NCBI RefSeq assembly: GCF_039537985.1
Contig: NZ_BAABBN010000007.1
Coordinates: forward strand, 682,001 to 746,000
Origin: Litoribacillus peritrichatus
Lineage (GTDB): Bacteria; Pseudomonadota; Gammaproteobacteria; Pseudomonadales; Litoribrevibacteraceae
DNA: 64,000 nucleotides
Direction: 5' to 3'
The position numbers were made by a program, and so were the translations under genes. The notes beneath the pieces are model-generated. The model was not told the DNA's origin, made no database searches, and was given only the letters and a program-made list of their open reading frames with translations. Shown here piece by piece: positions 26,550-34,540 of this stretch. Every line of letters starts with the position of its first letter. Positions within the stretch are counted from its first letter, which is position 1.

Positions 26550-26591
26550 CTTCGCACATTTGTAAGCACAGGTCGCATTTATACAATTGAG
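26550..26591 (+). promoter_or_regulatory. Candidate ArgR tandem operator and promoter of the aru/ast operon
   Basis: Two direct half-sites spaced exactly 21 bp follow the published Pseudomonas ArgR pattern TGTCGC-N8-AA-N5. Half-site 1 is CTTCGC at 26550-26555, with AA at 26564-26565. Half-site 2 is GGTCGC at 26571-26576, with AA at 26585-26586. The second half-site runs into TTGAGA (26587-26592), a plausible -35 element, with TAGAAT (26608-26613) as a possible -10 at a short 15-bp spacing. Activator-dependent promoters often have such poor spacing. The aruC ATG is at 26666. Confidence 0.65.
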
Positions 26592-26665
26592 ACGTGGTTT
26601 TTCCCATTAGAATTTCTCCAACGTGAAACAAACAACAATATTGTTCTCAATGGAGACATTACATT

Positions 26666-27880
26666 ATGACTGATCAACCTGTAACTCGAGCCCTGTTCGA
26701 TGAAGTTATGGTGCCAAACTATGCACCAGGTAAAATGATTCCGGTAAAAGGCGAAGGCTCGCGTGTTTGGGATCAGGAAGGTAATGAATACATTGATTTT
26801 GCCGGTGGTATTGCCGTCAGTGCTTTGGGTCATGCGCATCCGAAACTGGTTGAAGCGCTGACCAATCAGGCCCAGAACCTTTGGCACGTGAGTAATGTCC
26901 TGGCGAACGAGCCTATGTTGCGTTTGGCGAAAAAACTGACGGATCTGACATTTGCCGACAAAGTATTTTTTGCAAACTCAGGCGCGGAAGCCAATGAAGC
27001 GGCGTTTAAATTGGCCCGTCGTTATTGCTGGGAAAACTTCAGCCCTGAAAAAAATGAAATCATTGCATTTAACAGCAGCTTCCATGGCCGTACTTTATTT
27101 ACGGTGTGCGTGGGTGGCCAGGCGAAATACCGTGAAGGGTTCGAGCCTGCGGTGGATGGCATCAGTCATGTCGATTTCAATGACCTGGCGGCGCTGGAAG
27201 CCAAAATCTCAGACAAAACCTGCGCGGTGGTGATGGAACCAATTCAGGGTGAAGGCGGCATCAAACCAGCTACTCAAGCGTTCATCGAAGGTGTCCGGGC
27301 TCTTTGTGATAAGCATAAAGCGCTGTTGATTTTTGATGAGGTGCAGACGGGCGTAGGCCGGACCGGTCATCTTTACGCTTATCAAAAATACGGTGTGACG
27401 CCAGACATTCTGACCACAGCCAAATCCTTAGGCGGTGGCTTCCCGATTGGTGCGATGTTGACGCGCGGTGATATCGCCAAGAGCTTAACCATTGGAACCC
27501 ACGGCAGTACTTATGGCGGCAACCCAATGGGTTGTGCGGTCAGTGAGGCTTTGTTGGACATCGTAAGTCAGCAGGATGTGTTGGACGGTGTCTTGGCCAA
27601 AGCGGAACGTTTCCGTGGCCACCTCGAAAAGATTAACGAGAAGCATCACATCTTTACCGAAGTCCGTGGTGATGGTCTGTTACTGGGTGCCGAGTTAGTG
27701 GACGAGTGGAAAGGCAAAGCCAAAGATTTCTTGAATGCGGCCCTCGCGGAAGGCGTGATGGTGCTGGTGGCCGGGCCAAACGTGGTTCGTTTTGCCCCTT
27801 CGTTGGTGGTCGATGATGCTTTGATTGATCAAGGTATGGCGGCTTTTGCCAAGGCGGTGGACGGGTTGGTGGGTGCTTAG
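26666..27880 (+). CDS. aruC: Succinylornithine/acetylornithine transaminase (AST pathway, step 3)
   Basis: This 404-residue class III PLP aminotransferase is of the ArgD/AstC/AruC group. Landmarks are DFAGGIAVSALGHAHP at 45-60, ANSGAEANEAAFKLAR (phosphate cup), FDEVQTGVGRTG at 223-234, the PLP lysine Lys253 in TTAKSLGGGFPIGAML, and THGSTYGGNPMGCAV. In the arginine succinyltransferase route it converts N2-succinylornithine plus 2-oxoglutarate to succinylglutamate semialdehyde plus glutamate. Many such enzymes also serve arginine biosynthesis as ArgD. Its place as first gene before aruF-aruG-astD-astB argues for the catabolic role. The candidate ArgR site upstream suggests arginine induction. 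It is cytoplasmic. Confidence 0.9.
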   Translation: MTDQPVTRALFDEVMVPNYAPGKMIPVKGEGSRVWDQEGNEYIDFAGGIAVSALGHAHPKLVEALTNQAQNLWHVSNVLANEPMLRLAKKLTDLTFADKVFFANSGAEANEAAFKLARRYCWENFSPEKNEIIAFNSSFHGRTLFTVCVGGQAKYREGFEPAVDGISHVDFNDLAALEAKISDKTCAVVMEPIQGEGGIKPATQAFIEGVRALCDKHKALLIFDEVQTGVGRTGHLYAYQKYGVTPDILTTAKSLGGGFPIGAMLTRGDIAKSLTIGTHGSTYGGNPMGCAVSEALLDIVSQQDVLDGVLAKAERFRGHLEKINEKHHIFTEVRGDGLLLGAELVDEWKGKAKDFLNAALAEGVMVLVAGPNVVRFAPSLVVDDALIDQGMAAFAKAVDGLVGA

Positions 27881-27981
27881 TGGCGGGTTAATGTCCGTTA
27901 GCTACTCTTAATCCAATACTTATCAATAAACGTGGGTGCCGGGTGCAGAACACAGCATTCGGAGCCCGGTTTGGAGGCGCC

Positions 27982-29022
27982 ATGTTAGTTGTTCGTCCGG
28001 CAGATCATCAGGACTTGCCGGGAATCGAAAAGCTGGTCACAACCAGTGAAGCTCGGTTGACCACATTGAGTAATCAAAGAGACCAGTTGAGCCAGCGGAT
28101 AGAGCTGTCGAAGCAGGCGTTTGCGGGTGAACGGAGTGTGGCTGGTAAGGAGCGCTTTCTGTTTGTGATGGAAGAACTCCCCAATGGCAACGCTCAATCC
28201 GAAGACGCAACGCCTGATATTATTGGTGTTGCTGGTATTGATGCTTGCGCAGGCAATGGGGCTCCTTTCTACAATTACCGTAAAGACGAATTGATTCATG
28301 CGTCTCACCAGCTGGACATTCACAACCGGGTGCCGGTGCTGTATTTAACCCATGAGCTGACCGGTTCGTCGCAGCTTTGCTCGTTGTCCATTCGCCGTGA
28401 CTACAAGCAGGGCAATGCGCTTGAGTTATTGTCTCGTACCCGATTACTGTTCATCGGTTTATTCCGGGAGCACTTTTCACGGGAAATCATCTGTGAGATT
28501 CAGGGTAAGCATACCGATAACGATACCTCTCCTTTTTGGGACAGTTTAGGCCGTCATTTCTTCGGCATGGATTTCAAGTCTGCGGATTATTTTTCAGCGA
28601 TCAAAACCAAAACCTTCATTGCCGAACTGATGCCTTCTCACCCGATTTATGTGCCTTTGTTAACGGCGGAAGCGCAAAGTGTGATGGGTAAGCCGAATGA
28701 TGCGGCGTCACCCGGTTATCAGTTGTTATTGCGGGAAGGTTTCCGTGCCAGTAAACACCTGGATATTTTTGATGGTGGCCCAACTTTGCAAGCCCGCTTG
28801 GATGATTTGCATACGTTGAATAATTGCCAGTACAAATTTTATAAGGCGTCTGAATCTTCTTCCGCCGGTTCCAAGTACATGATTTGCAACCCGTCGTTGA
28901 CCGAGTTCCGATGCGTGCTGGCGTCTCTGGAAGATCACGATGATACCGTTCAATTGAACAGTCGACTGGTGGATGCTTTGCAACTTGAAGAGAATGACCG
29001 CCTTGCGGTCGTCGCGTTTTAG
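27982..29022 (+). CDS. aruF: Arginine N-succinyltransferase, alpha subunit
   Basis: The 346-residue protein begins MLVVRPADHQDLPGIEKLV, the usual AruF/AstA start. I place the ATG at 27982 behind GGAGG; an in-frame GTG at 27943 is rejected because it adds 13 residues not typical of the family. Signature blocks include CAGNGAPFYNYRKDELIHASHQLDIHN-type residues, LTHELTGSSQLCSL, and PFWDSLGRHFFGMDFKSADYFSA. The enzyme catalyses the first AST step, succinyl-CoA plus arginine to N2-succinylarginine. In Pseudomonas it is an alpha-beta heteromer, and the beta gene follows after 11 bp. Cytoplasmic. Confidence 0.92.
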   Translation: MLVVRPADHQDLPGIEKLVTTSEARLTTLSNQRDQLSQRIELSKQAFAGERSVAGKERFLFVMEELPNGNAQSEDATPDIIGVAGIDACAGNGAPFYNYRKDELIHASHQLDIHNRVPVLYLTHELTGSSQLCSLSIRRDYKQGNALELLSRTRLLFIGLFREHFSREIICEIQGKHTDNDTSPFWDSLGRHFFGMDFKSADYFSAIKTKTFIAELMPSHPIYVPLLTAEAQSVMGKPNDAASPGYQLLLREGFRASKHLDIFDGGPTLQARLDDLHTLNNCQYKFYKASESSSAGSKYMICNPSLTEFRCVLASLEDHDDTVQLNSRLVDALQLEENDRLAVVAF

Positions 29023-29033
29023 GGGTCTTTACT

Positions 29034-30107
29034 ATGATGATCATTCGACCGATCGAAACCAAAGATCTCTCAGATTTATTGATGATGGCTAAAAATGCCG
29101 GTTCCGGGCTGACGACCTTACCGGCGAATGAAGAGCTGTTGCTGGCCAAAATTGAATCTTCGGTGAACTCCTTCAATCAGAAAACCGAAGAGAGTCACCG
29201 CTTTTACATGTTCGCCCTGGAGGATACGACAGCAGGGCGAATTGCCGGTGTGTGTGGCATTGAAGCCGCCGTTGGACTGAACGACGTCTGGTACAACTAC
29301 CGGGTCAGCACGACTGTAAATGCGTCTTCCGAGTTGGGGATTCACAAACAAACCCCAACCCTGTATTTGACCAATGATATGACCGGTTGCAGTGAACTTT
29401 GTTCGTTGTTTCTGGATGCCGACTACCGCAAAGGTAATAACGGTCGTTTGTTGTCTAAATGTCGCTTTTTATTCTTGGCGCAATTTCCGCATTTGTTTCA
29501 CCAAAAAGTGTTTGCAGAAATGCGGGGCTATTCAAATGAAGAAGGCATTTCGCCGTTTTGGGAGTCTTTGGGACGTAAGTTCTTCTCGCTGGACTTTACC
29601 CATGCTGATTATCTGACGGGCATTGGAAATAAGTCGTTCATTGCCGAACTGATGCCAAAGTACCCGATTTATCTTCCGTTTTTATCGGAAGAAGCGCAAG
29701 AAACCGTGGGTAAGACCCACGATAACACTCGACCGGCATTGGCCATGCTGAAAAGTGAAGGCTTTAACTTCAATGGGCTGGTGGATATTTTTGATGCAGG
29801 CCCTCTGGTTGAGGCGTTCGTCGGCAATATTCGCGCCGTGCGTCAAAGCCGTTTGGTGACAATAGAAGTGGGGACCGCTGAGGATTTTGATGAAAACGAC
29901 CGTGACCCGCTGATCATTGCCAATACCCATTACCAGGACTCGCGTGCGGGCTTGGTGTCTAAACAGGCCTTGGTGGGTAAACGTTTGCTCATCAATAAAT
30001 CTCAAGCCGACAGCCTAAAACTTAAAACGGGTGATCAGGTGCGTATTCTGAGCTTGAGAGAATCCACGCATACTAAAACTTCCACTCATTCTAAAATTTC
30101 CAATTAA
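29034..30107 (+). CDS. aruG: Arginine N-succinyltransferase, beta subunit
   Basis: The 357-residue protein is a clear paralogue of the preceding subunit, with matching blocks: RPIETKDLSDLL, VWYNYRVSTTVNASSELGIHKQ, TNDMTGCSELCSLFLDADYRKGNNGRLLSK and SPFWESLGRKFFSLDFTHADYL. Two-subunit arginine/ornithine succinyltransferases are typical of Pseudomonas-like bacteria, while enterics have a single AstA. The start could be either of two adjacent ATGs (29034 or 29037). A Lys/Thr/Ser-rich tail (THTKTSTHSK) is unusual and may be disordered. It overlaps nothing; the astD start is 19 bp after its stop. Confidence 0.92.
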   Translation: MMIIRPIETKDLSDLLMMAKNAGSGLTTLPANEELLLAKIESSVNSFNQKTEESHRFYMFALEDTTAGRIAGVCGIEAAVGLNDVWYNYRVSTTVNASSELGIHKQTPTLYLTNDMTGCSELCSLFLDADYRKGNNGRLLSKCRFLFLAQFPHLFHQKVFAEMRGYSNEEGISPFWESLGRKFFSLDFTHADYLTGIGNKSFIAELMPKYPIYLPFLSEEAQETVGKTHDNTRPALAMLKSEGFNFNGLVDIFDAGPLVEAFVGNIRAVRQSRLVTIEVGTAEDFDENDRDPLIIANTHYQDSRAGLVSKQALVGKRLLINKSQADSLKLKTGDQVRILSLRESTHTKTSTHSKISN

Positions 30108-30126
30108 TGTGAACAGGAGCAGTTAC

Positions 30127-31593
30127 ATGGAACCGAAACAACTCATTAATGGCCGCTGGGTTGAAGGCCAGGGTGAAACACTCAATTCTATAAACCCTGT
30201 TTCACAAAAAGTCGTGTGGCAAGGCAGAACCGCTACCGTTGAACAGGTGGATGCCGCTGTTGATGCGGCGCGTGCCGCTTTTCCGGTTTGGCGAAGAACA
30301 TCGCACGAAGACAAGCTCTCGGTCGTTCGTCGTTTTGCCGAGCTGTTGGGCGAAAACAAAGAACATTTGGCGGAGTGCATCGGCGTTGAAACCGGTAAAC
30401 CGCTTTGGGAATCCGCCACTGAAATCGGAGCCATGATCGGCAAGATTGAGATTTCAGTAAAAGCGTATGAAGATCGTACCGGCACGCACGAAAGCGACGT
30501 GGCAGCCGGCCATGCGGTGTTGCGTCATCGTCCTCATGGGGTTGTGGCTGTGTTTGGCCCTTACAATTTTCCGGGGCACTTACCTAACGGACACATAGTT
30601 CCGGCGCTTTTGGCGGGTAATACCGTGGTATTTAAGCCAAGTGAACAAACGCCAATGGTGGCGGAAGAAGTATTAAAGCTTTGGGTCAAAGCCGGTTTGC
30701 CGGAAGGCGTGATTAACCTGGTTCAGGGGGCGAAAGAAACGGGCATTGCTTTGGCCGGGCATCCGGACATTGATGGTTTGTTCTTTACTGGCAGCTCCGC
30801 AACGGGCCACATTCTGCACAAACAATTTGCCGGTGAACCGGGCAAAATTCTGGCGTTGGAAATGGGCGGCAACAATCCGTTGATCGTACATAACCCGGAA
30901 AACATTGATGCTGCCGTTCATCATACGGTGTTCTCTGCTTTTGTCTCGGCCGGTCAGCGCTGTACTTGTGCCCGCCGTTTGTTTGTCCCGAACACGCCTC
31001 AAGGCGATGCGTTTCTGGCGAAACTGGTCGAAGTGACTCAAAAAATCAAAGTGGGTGATTACAACGAAAAAGAGCAGCCGTTTATGGGCGCACTGGTTTC
31101 AATGCCTGCCTCGGACGTGATTCTGAACGCCCAACAAAACTTGCAGCAATTGGGTGGACAATCTTTACTCAAAGTAGAGCGTTTGCAAGAAGGCACGGCC
31201 TTGTTGTCGCCGGGGATCATTGATGTAACCAACGTAGAAAACCTACCGGATGAAGAATATTTCGGGCCTTTGCTGAGTGTGATTCGATACGATGATTTTG
31301 AAGATGCGCTCGAAGGTGCCAACAACACGAGTTACGGTTTGTCGGCAGGTTTGTTGTGTGATGATCCGGATCTTTATGAGCAATTCCTGGATGAGATCCG
31401 GGCAGGTATTGTGAACTGGAATAAGCCTCTGACGGGCGCAAGCAGTGCAGCACCGTTCGGTGGGATCGGCGCCAGCGGTAACCACAGAGCCAGTGCGTAT
31501 TATGCAGCGGATTACTGTGCATACCCGATGGCATCGTTGGAAGATGAAAGCTTATCCGTACCAGCAACATTATCTCCGGGATTAAGCCTGTAA
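30127..31593 (+). CDS. astD: N-succinylglutamate 5-semialdehyde dehydrogenase
   Basis: This 488-residue NAD(P)-dependent aldehyde dehydrogenase has all family elements: PYNFPGHLPNGHIVPALLAGN (cofactor site), FTGSSATG, general base Glu245 in LALEMGGNNP, and nucleophile Cys279 in SAGQRCTCARR. It performs the fourth AST step, oxidising succinylglutamate semialdehyde to succinylglutamate. I set the start at ATG 30127, with AGGAG 7 bases upstream; the longer frame starting GTG 30109 would place that site inside the gene. It lies between aruG and astB in the single operon. Confidence 0.93.
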   Translation: MEPKQLINGRWVEGQGETLNSINPVSQKVVWQGRTATVEQVDAAVDAARAAFPVWRRTSHEDKLSVVRRFAELLGENKEHLAECIGVETGKPLWESATEIGAMIGKIEISVKAYEDRTGTHESDVAAGHAVLRHRPHGVVAVFGPYNFPGHLPNGHIVPALLAGNTVVFKPSEQTPMVAEEVLKLWVKAGLPEGVINLVQGAKETGIALAGHPDIDGLFFTGSSATGHILHKQFAGEPGKILALEMGGNNPLIVHNPENIDAAVHHTVFSAFVSAGQRCTCARRLFVPNTPQGDAFLAKLVEVTQKIKVGDYNEKEQPFMGALVSMPASDVILNAQQNLQQLGGQSLLKVERLQEGTALLSPGIIDVTNVENLPDEEYFGPLLSVIRYDDFEDALEGANNTSYGLSAGLLCDDPDLYEQFLDEIRAGIVNWNKPLTGASSAAPFGGIGASGNHRASAYYAADYCAYPMASLEDESLSVPATLSPGLSL

Positions 31594-31625
31594 GGCTGAT
31601 CGGTGGCGGTGAATAAGGATTCAAT

Positions 31626-32966
31626 ATGTCAGCGTATGAAGTGAATTTTGATGGGTTGGTGGGGCCAACTCATAATTACAGTGGGTTGTCTTACGGTAAT
31701 GTTGCCTCTGAAAGCAACATTAAACAGACGTCGAACCCGAGAGAAGCCGCATTGCAAGGTCTTCAGAAAATGAAGGCGCTGCATGATTTAGGTTTTAAAC
31801 AAGGCTTATTACCACCTCAAGAGCGCCCCAGCATAGAAACGCTTCGGGCGTTGGGCTTCACCGGCTCCGACAGTCAGGTGCTGGCCAGTGCAGCGGTTCA
31901 GGAACCGATTGTGCTGGCGGCAGCCAGCTCTGCGTCTTGCATGTGGACAGCGAACGCCGCGACGGTGTCACCCAGTGCTGATACTCAAGATGGAAAAGTG
32001 CACTTCACAGCGGCCAACCTGAACGCCAAAGTGCATCGCTCGATTGAGCATGAAACCACGACCCGCATTTTGGAATCAATTTTTAAAGACGATCATTACT
32101 TTGCCCACCATCCGGCATTGCCTGCTGTGGCACAATTCGGTGATGAAGGTGCGGCCAATCATACCCGTTTTTGCGGCAGTTACGATCAACCGGGCGTGGA
32201 AATGTTCGTTTATGGGCGCGAAGCGTTTCGTGAAAGCGCGCCAGCACCAAAGAAATATCCGGCACGACAAACGTTGGAAGCGTGTCGGGCCATTGCCCGG
32301 CTACATGGTTTATCAGCTGACCAAGTGGTGTATGCCCAACAGAAGCCGGAAACCATTGACGCAGGTGTGTTTCATAATGACGTGATTGCGGTCGGTAACG
32401 GCAACGTACTTTTCTATCACGAAGAAGCGTTTATGAACTCGCATCAAGTGATGGAAGAAATAGACCGTAAGTTGGTACACGCTAACTTTGTGCCTGTGAT
32501 GGTAACGAACAAAGACCTGAGTGTTCAGGATGTGGTGCGATCTTATCTGTTCAACAGCCAGCTGCTGAGCCACGATGATGGTTATATGACCTTGGTGGTG
32601 CCACATGAATGCCGTGAAGTACCGGCGGTGTCTAATTATTTAGACGCGCTGGTTACGATGAATACCCCGATCAAACAAGTGAAGGTATTTGACCTCAAAC
32701 AGAGTATGCAGAATGGCGGTGGGCCTGCTTGCCTTCGATTGCGTGTGGCACTGAACCAGACCGAACTGTCGGCAGTTCACCAAAACGTCCTTATGTCGGA
32801 TGCGCTTTATGACAGCTTGGTGGCTTGGGTAGAGAAGCATTATCGCGATCGTGTGTCGCCGGAAGAACTGGCCGATCCGAACCTTTTGGTGGAATCCCGA
32901 ACGGCGTTGGATGAGTTAACTCAGCTTTTGAAACTGGGTTCAATTTACCCATTCCAACGAGGCTAA
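31626..32966 (+). CDS. astB: N-succinylarginine dihydrolase
   Basis: The 446-residue protein starts MSAYEVNFDGLVGPTHNYSGLSYGN, the hallmark of AstB, an amidinotransferase-fold enzyme. Catalytic-site segments are present: DEGAANHTRF (Glu region), HNDVIAVGNG (His) and QNGGGPACLRLRVAL (nucleophile Cys). It hydrolyses N2-succinylarginine to succinylornithine, two ammonia and CO2, the second AST step. It is the last gene of the operon here and is followed by a strong terminator. The fifth-step gene astE (succinylglutamate desuccinylase) is not in the window. Confidence 0.95.
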   Translation: MSAYEVNFDGLVGPTHNYSGLSYGNVASESNIKQTSNPREAALQGLQKMKALHDLGFKQGLLPPQERPSIETLRALGFTGSDSQVLASAAVQEPIVLAAASSASCMWTANAATVSPSADTQDGKVHFTAANLNAKVHRSIEHETTTRILESIFKDDHYFAHHPALPAVAQFGDEGAANHTRFCGSYDQPGVEMFVYGREAFRESAPAPKKYPARQTLEACRAIARLHGLSADQVVYAQQKPETIDAGVFHNDVIAVGNGNVLFYHEEAFMNSHQVMEEIDRKLVHANFVPVMVTNKDLSVQDVVRSYLFNSQLLSHDDGYMTLVVPHECREVPAVSNYLDALVTMNTPIKQVKVFDLKQSMQNGGGPACLRLRVALNQTELSAVHQNVLMSDALYDSLVAWVEKHYRDRVSPEELADPNLLVESRTALDELTQLLKLGSIYPFQRG

Positions 32967-32998
32967 CAAATTCTTTTAGGTTTGTGCTCAAACCGTTT

Positions 32999-33035
32999 GC
33001 CCACCTCAGCAATGACGTGGGCTTTTTTGTGTTTG
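32999..33035 (+). terminator. Terminator of the aru/ast operon (repeat copy A)
   Basis: A GCCCAC/GTGGGC stem (32999-33004 with 33017-33022) with a 12-nt loop and a T6 tract. The 37-bp unit recurs with a single loop mismatch at 40794-40830, after pilE. Confidence 0.85.
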
Positions 33036-33424
33036 TTTTTTGATCATAATCAAGTGTGTCAAAGTGTAAAAATTGTAAGCTTTTGTAGACTGTACTTTTT
33101 AGTTAATTAGTGTGACTTAGTTCAAATTTTGAGCTGAAATCTTTGACCTGCTTAGGCTATCGCGCGGTATTATCGTATGCTCGTCTGATAAATATAATGT
33201 CCCGTTTTATAAGATGTTTTTATAAATAAAATCGAACGGGAAGCACTATGCATGCCGTTTTTGGTGGAAGGTTTTGCCGATAATTGGCATAAAGGTAGAT
33301 AGGCGGTTTGGACATTTCATGGAAGTCACTATATCCTTGCTGCCCGTTTATTGATCAACTTCTCTTTAGCGCCGATTAAAGAAGGTTGCCACTAGAGTCC
33401 ATATAATTGTACAGGGATCGTTCC
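33036..33424. promoter_or_regulatory. A/T-rich region upstream of the minor pilin operon
   Basis: There is no ORF in this stretch of about 390 bp. A possible sigma70-type promoter is TTGACC at 33143-33148 with TATTAT at 33168-33173, though the 19-bp spacing is long. A complex inverted repeat at 33201-33240 has outer arms CCCGTT/AACGGG and inner arms TTATAA/TTATAA and could form a leader stem-loop. I looked for a sigma54 -24/-12 pair and found none with correct spacing. Confidence 0.4.
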
Positions 33425-33943
33425 ATGTCACAAAAAGGTTTTACATTAGTTGAGCTTATGGTCGTTTTGGCCGTAGTTGCTGTTACTTTTACCTTTGCCA
33501 TTCCTGCAATGAAAACAATCATTCAGAACAACAATGTCAGTGGAGAAACCAATAGGTTGGCTGCGTCGATTCGTTATGCCAGAAGTGAAGCCGTAACGCG
33601 TAATCAAATCATCACTCTTTCAAACAAAGGCGGCATTTCACAGTGGCGTGGCGGCTGGGAGATATTTGTTGATGCTTCCGGTGGTAATTCTCACTACAAG
33701 GCTTCTGAAGATGTGTTGGTACGAAGGGAAGTTGATGCACACCCGACGGTGAGTCTGAAGAGCACAAAAGATGGCGAAAACTGGTTAAGCTTCAACGCAG
33801 ATGGCTCGTTGAGAGAAAACAATGATGTGACCTTCTTTGTATGTGATTCCAAGCAATCTGTCCTGGGAAATGCGATCACTATTTCACGAACTGGCCGAGT
33901 CATGGTAAGAGGAAACATCGCTCATGTTGATTGTAAAAAGTAA
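33425..33943 (+). CDS. fimT: GspH/FimT-family minor pseudopilin
   Basis: The 172-residue prepilin has a short leader MSQKG ending at the cleavage Gly, then FTLVELMVVLAVVAVTF with the invariant Glu5 and the hydrophobic N-terminal helix. The rest is a typical GspH/FimT/FimU globular domain (SGETNRLAASIRYARSEAVTRN, then GWEIFVDASG), and two Cys near the C-terminus may form a disulfide. As first gene of the cluster it occupies the place of fimT/fimU in Pseudomonas, where minor pilins prime type IV pilus assembly. Start ATG 33425 follows AGGGA; TTG 33407 would spoil the leader length. Confidence 0.88.
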   Translation: MSQKGFTLVELMVVLAVVAVTFTFAIPAMKTIIQNNNVSGETNRLAASIRYARSEAVTRNQIITLSNKGGISQWRGGWEIFVDASGGNSHYKASEDVLVRREVDAHPTVSLKSTKDGENWLSFNADGSLRENNDVTFFVCDSKQSVLGNAITISRTGRVMVRGNIAHVDCKK

Positions 33944-34523
33944 ATTGAGTGTGGGAACACGTCAATCAGGGTTCAGTATGACTGAAATACTGATTACCTC
34001 CTTAATCCTTGCCGTCGGTTTATTAGGTTTAGCCGCAATGCAGGCAAACGCTTTGAGAGGCAGCCTGGACAGTGGTCAACGTGGTAAAGCCATATGGTTG
34101 ACACAAGAATTGGCCGAGCGTATGCGAAGTAATCCGGACGGTATATCCCAGAACGATTATATAACCGCATCTGATAATGCGAATTTATGCGCTGCTGCGC
34201 CCGCGCGCCTATGCAGTGACTATTACGATCAGGCAACGGGTAAGAAGGTTACTGTTGCTAATACTTGTAATGCGCAACAAATGGCAACGTATGATTTGTG
34301 GGAGCTTCGTTGTGGATATACAAACAAGGATGAGAATAAGAGCAGCCTGAGAGATTTTATGGCAGTAGACAACTCTTCTGTTTTAAGTGTCTCCTGCGAT
34401 GCTGATCCTTGCCAATCCGCTTCAACCTATACCATCAACTCGACTTGGTTGGGTAGAGGTGAGGGTAAAGCGAATGACGCTAAAAATTATAACCAGAGCA
34501 TCAGTCTTGATTTCAGACCTTAA
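33924..34523 (+). CDS. pilV: Type IV pilus minor pilin PilV
   Basis: The 199-residue protein carries a 16-residue leader ending in Gly (TRQSG) before FSMTEILITSLILAVGLLGLAAMQ, which matches the PilV pattern (GFSMIEVLVALLILAIGLLGLA-like) with Glu5. The soluble domain has several Cys residues (CAAAPARLCSDYY, CNAQQ, CDADPC). The gene overlaps fimT by 20 bp in another frame, suggesting translational coupling. PilV is part of the minor pilin/PilY1 priming complex in the inner membrane and pilus tip. Confidence 0.88.
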   Translation: MLIVKSKLSVGTRQSGFSMTEILITSLILAVGLLGLAAMQANALRGSLDSGQRGKAIWLTQELAERMRSNPDGISQNDYITASDNANLCAAAPARLCSDYYDQATGKKVTVANTCNAQQMATYDLWELRCGYTNKDENKSSLRDFMAVDNSSVLSVSCDADPCQSASTYTINSTWLGRGEGKANDAKNYNQSISLDFRP

Positions 34524-34540
34524 TAACGGAGTAGTGATTA

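Noticed and set aside
28616..29176. 186-residue minus-strand ORF across aruF/aruG
   Set aside because: It is antisense to two enzymes with clear family signatures; its translation is Thr/Pro/His-rich nonsense.
33240..33300. Sigma54 promoter upstream of fimT
   Set aside because: GG and GC pairs occur in a G-rich stretch, but none has the required 10-bp spacing and flanking consensus.
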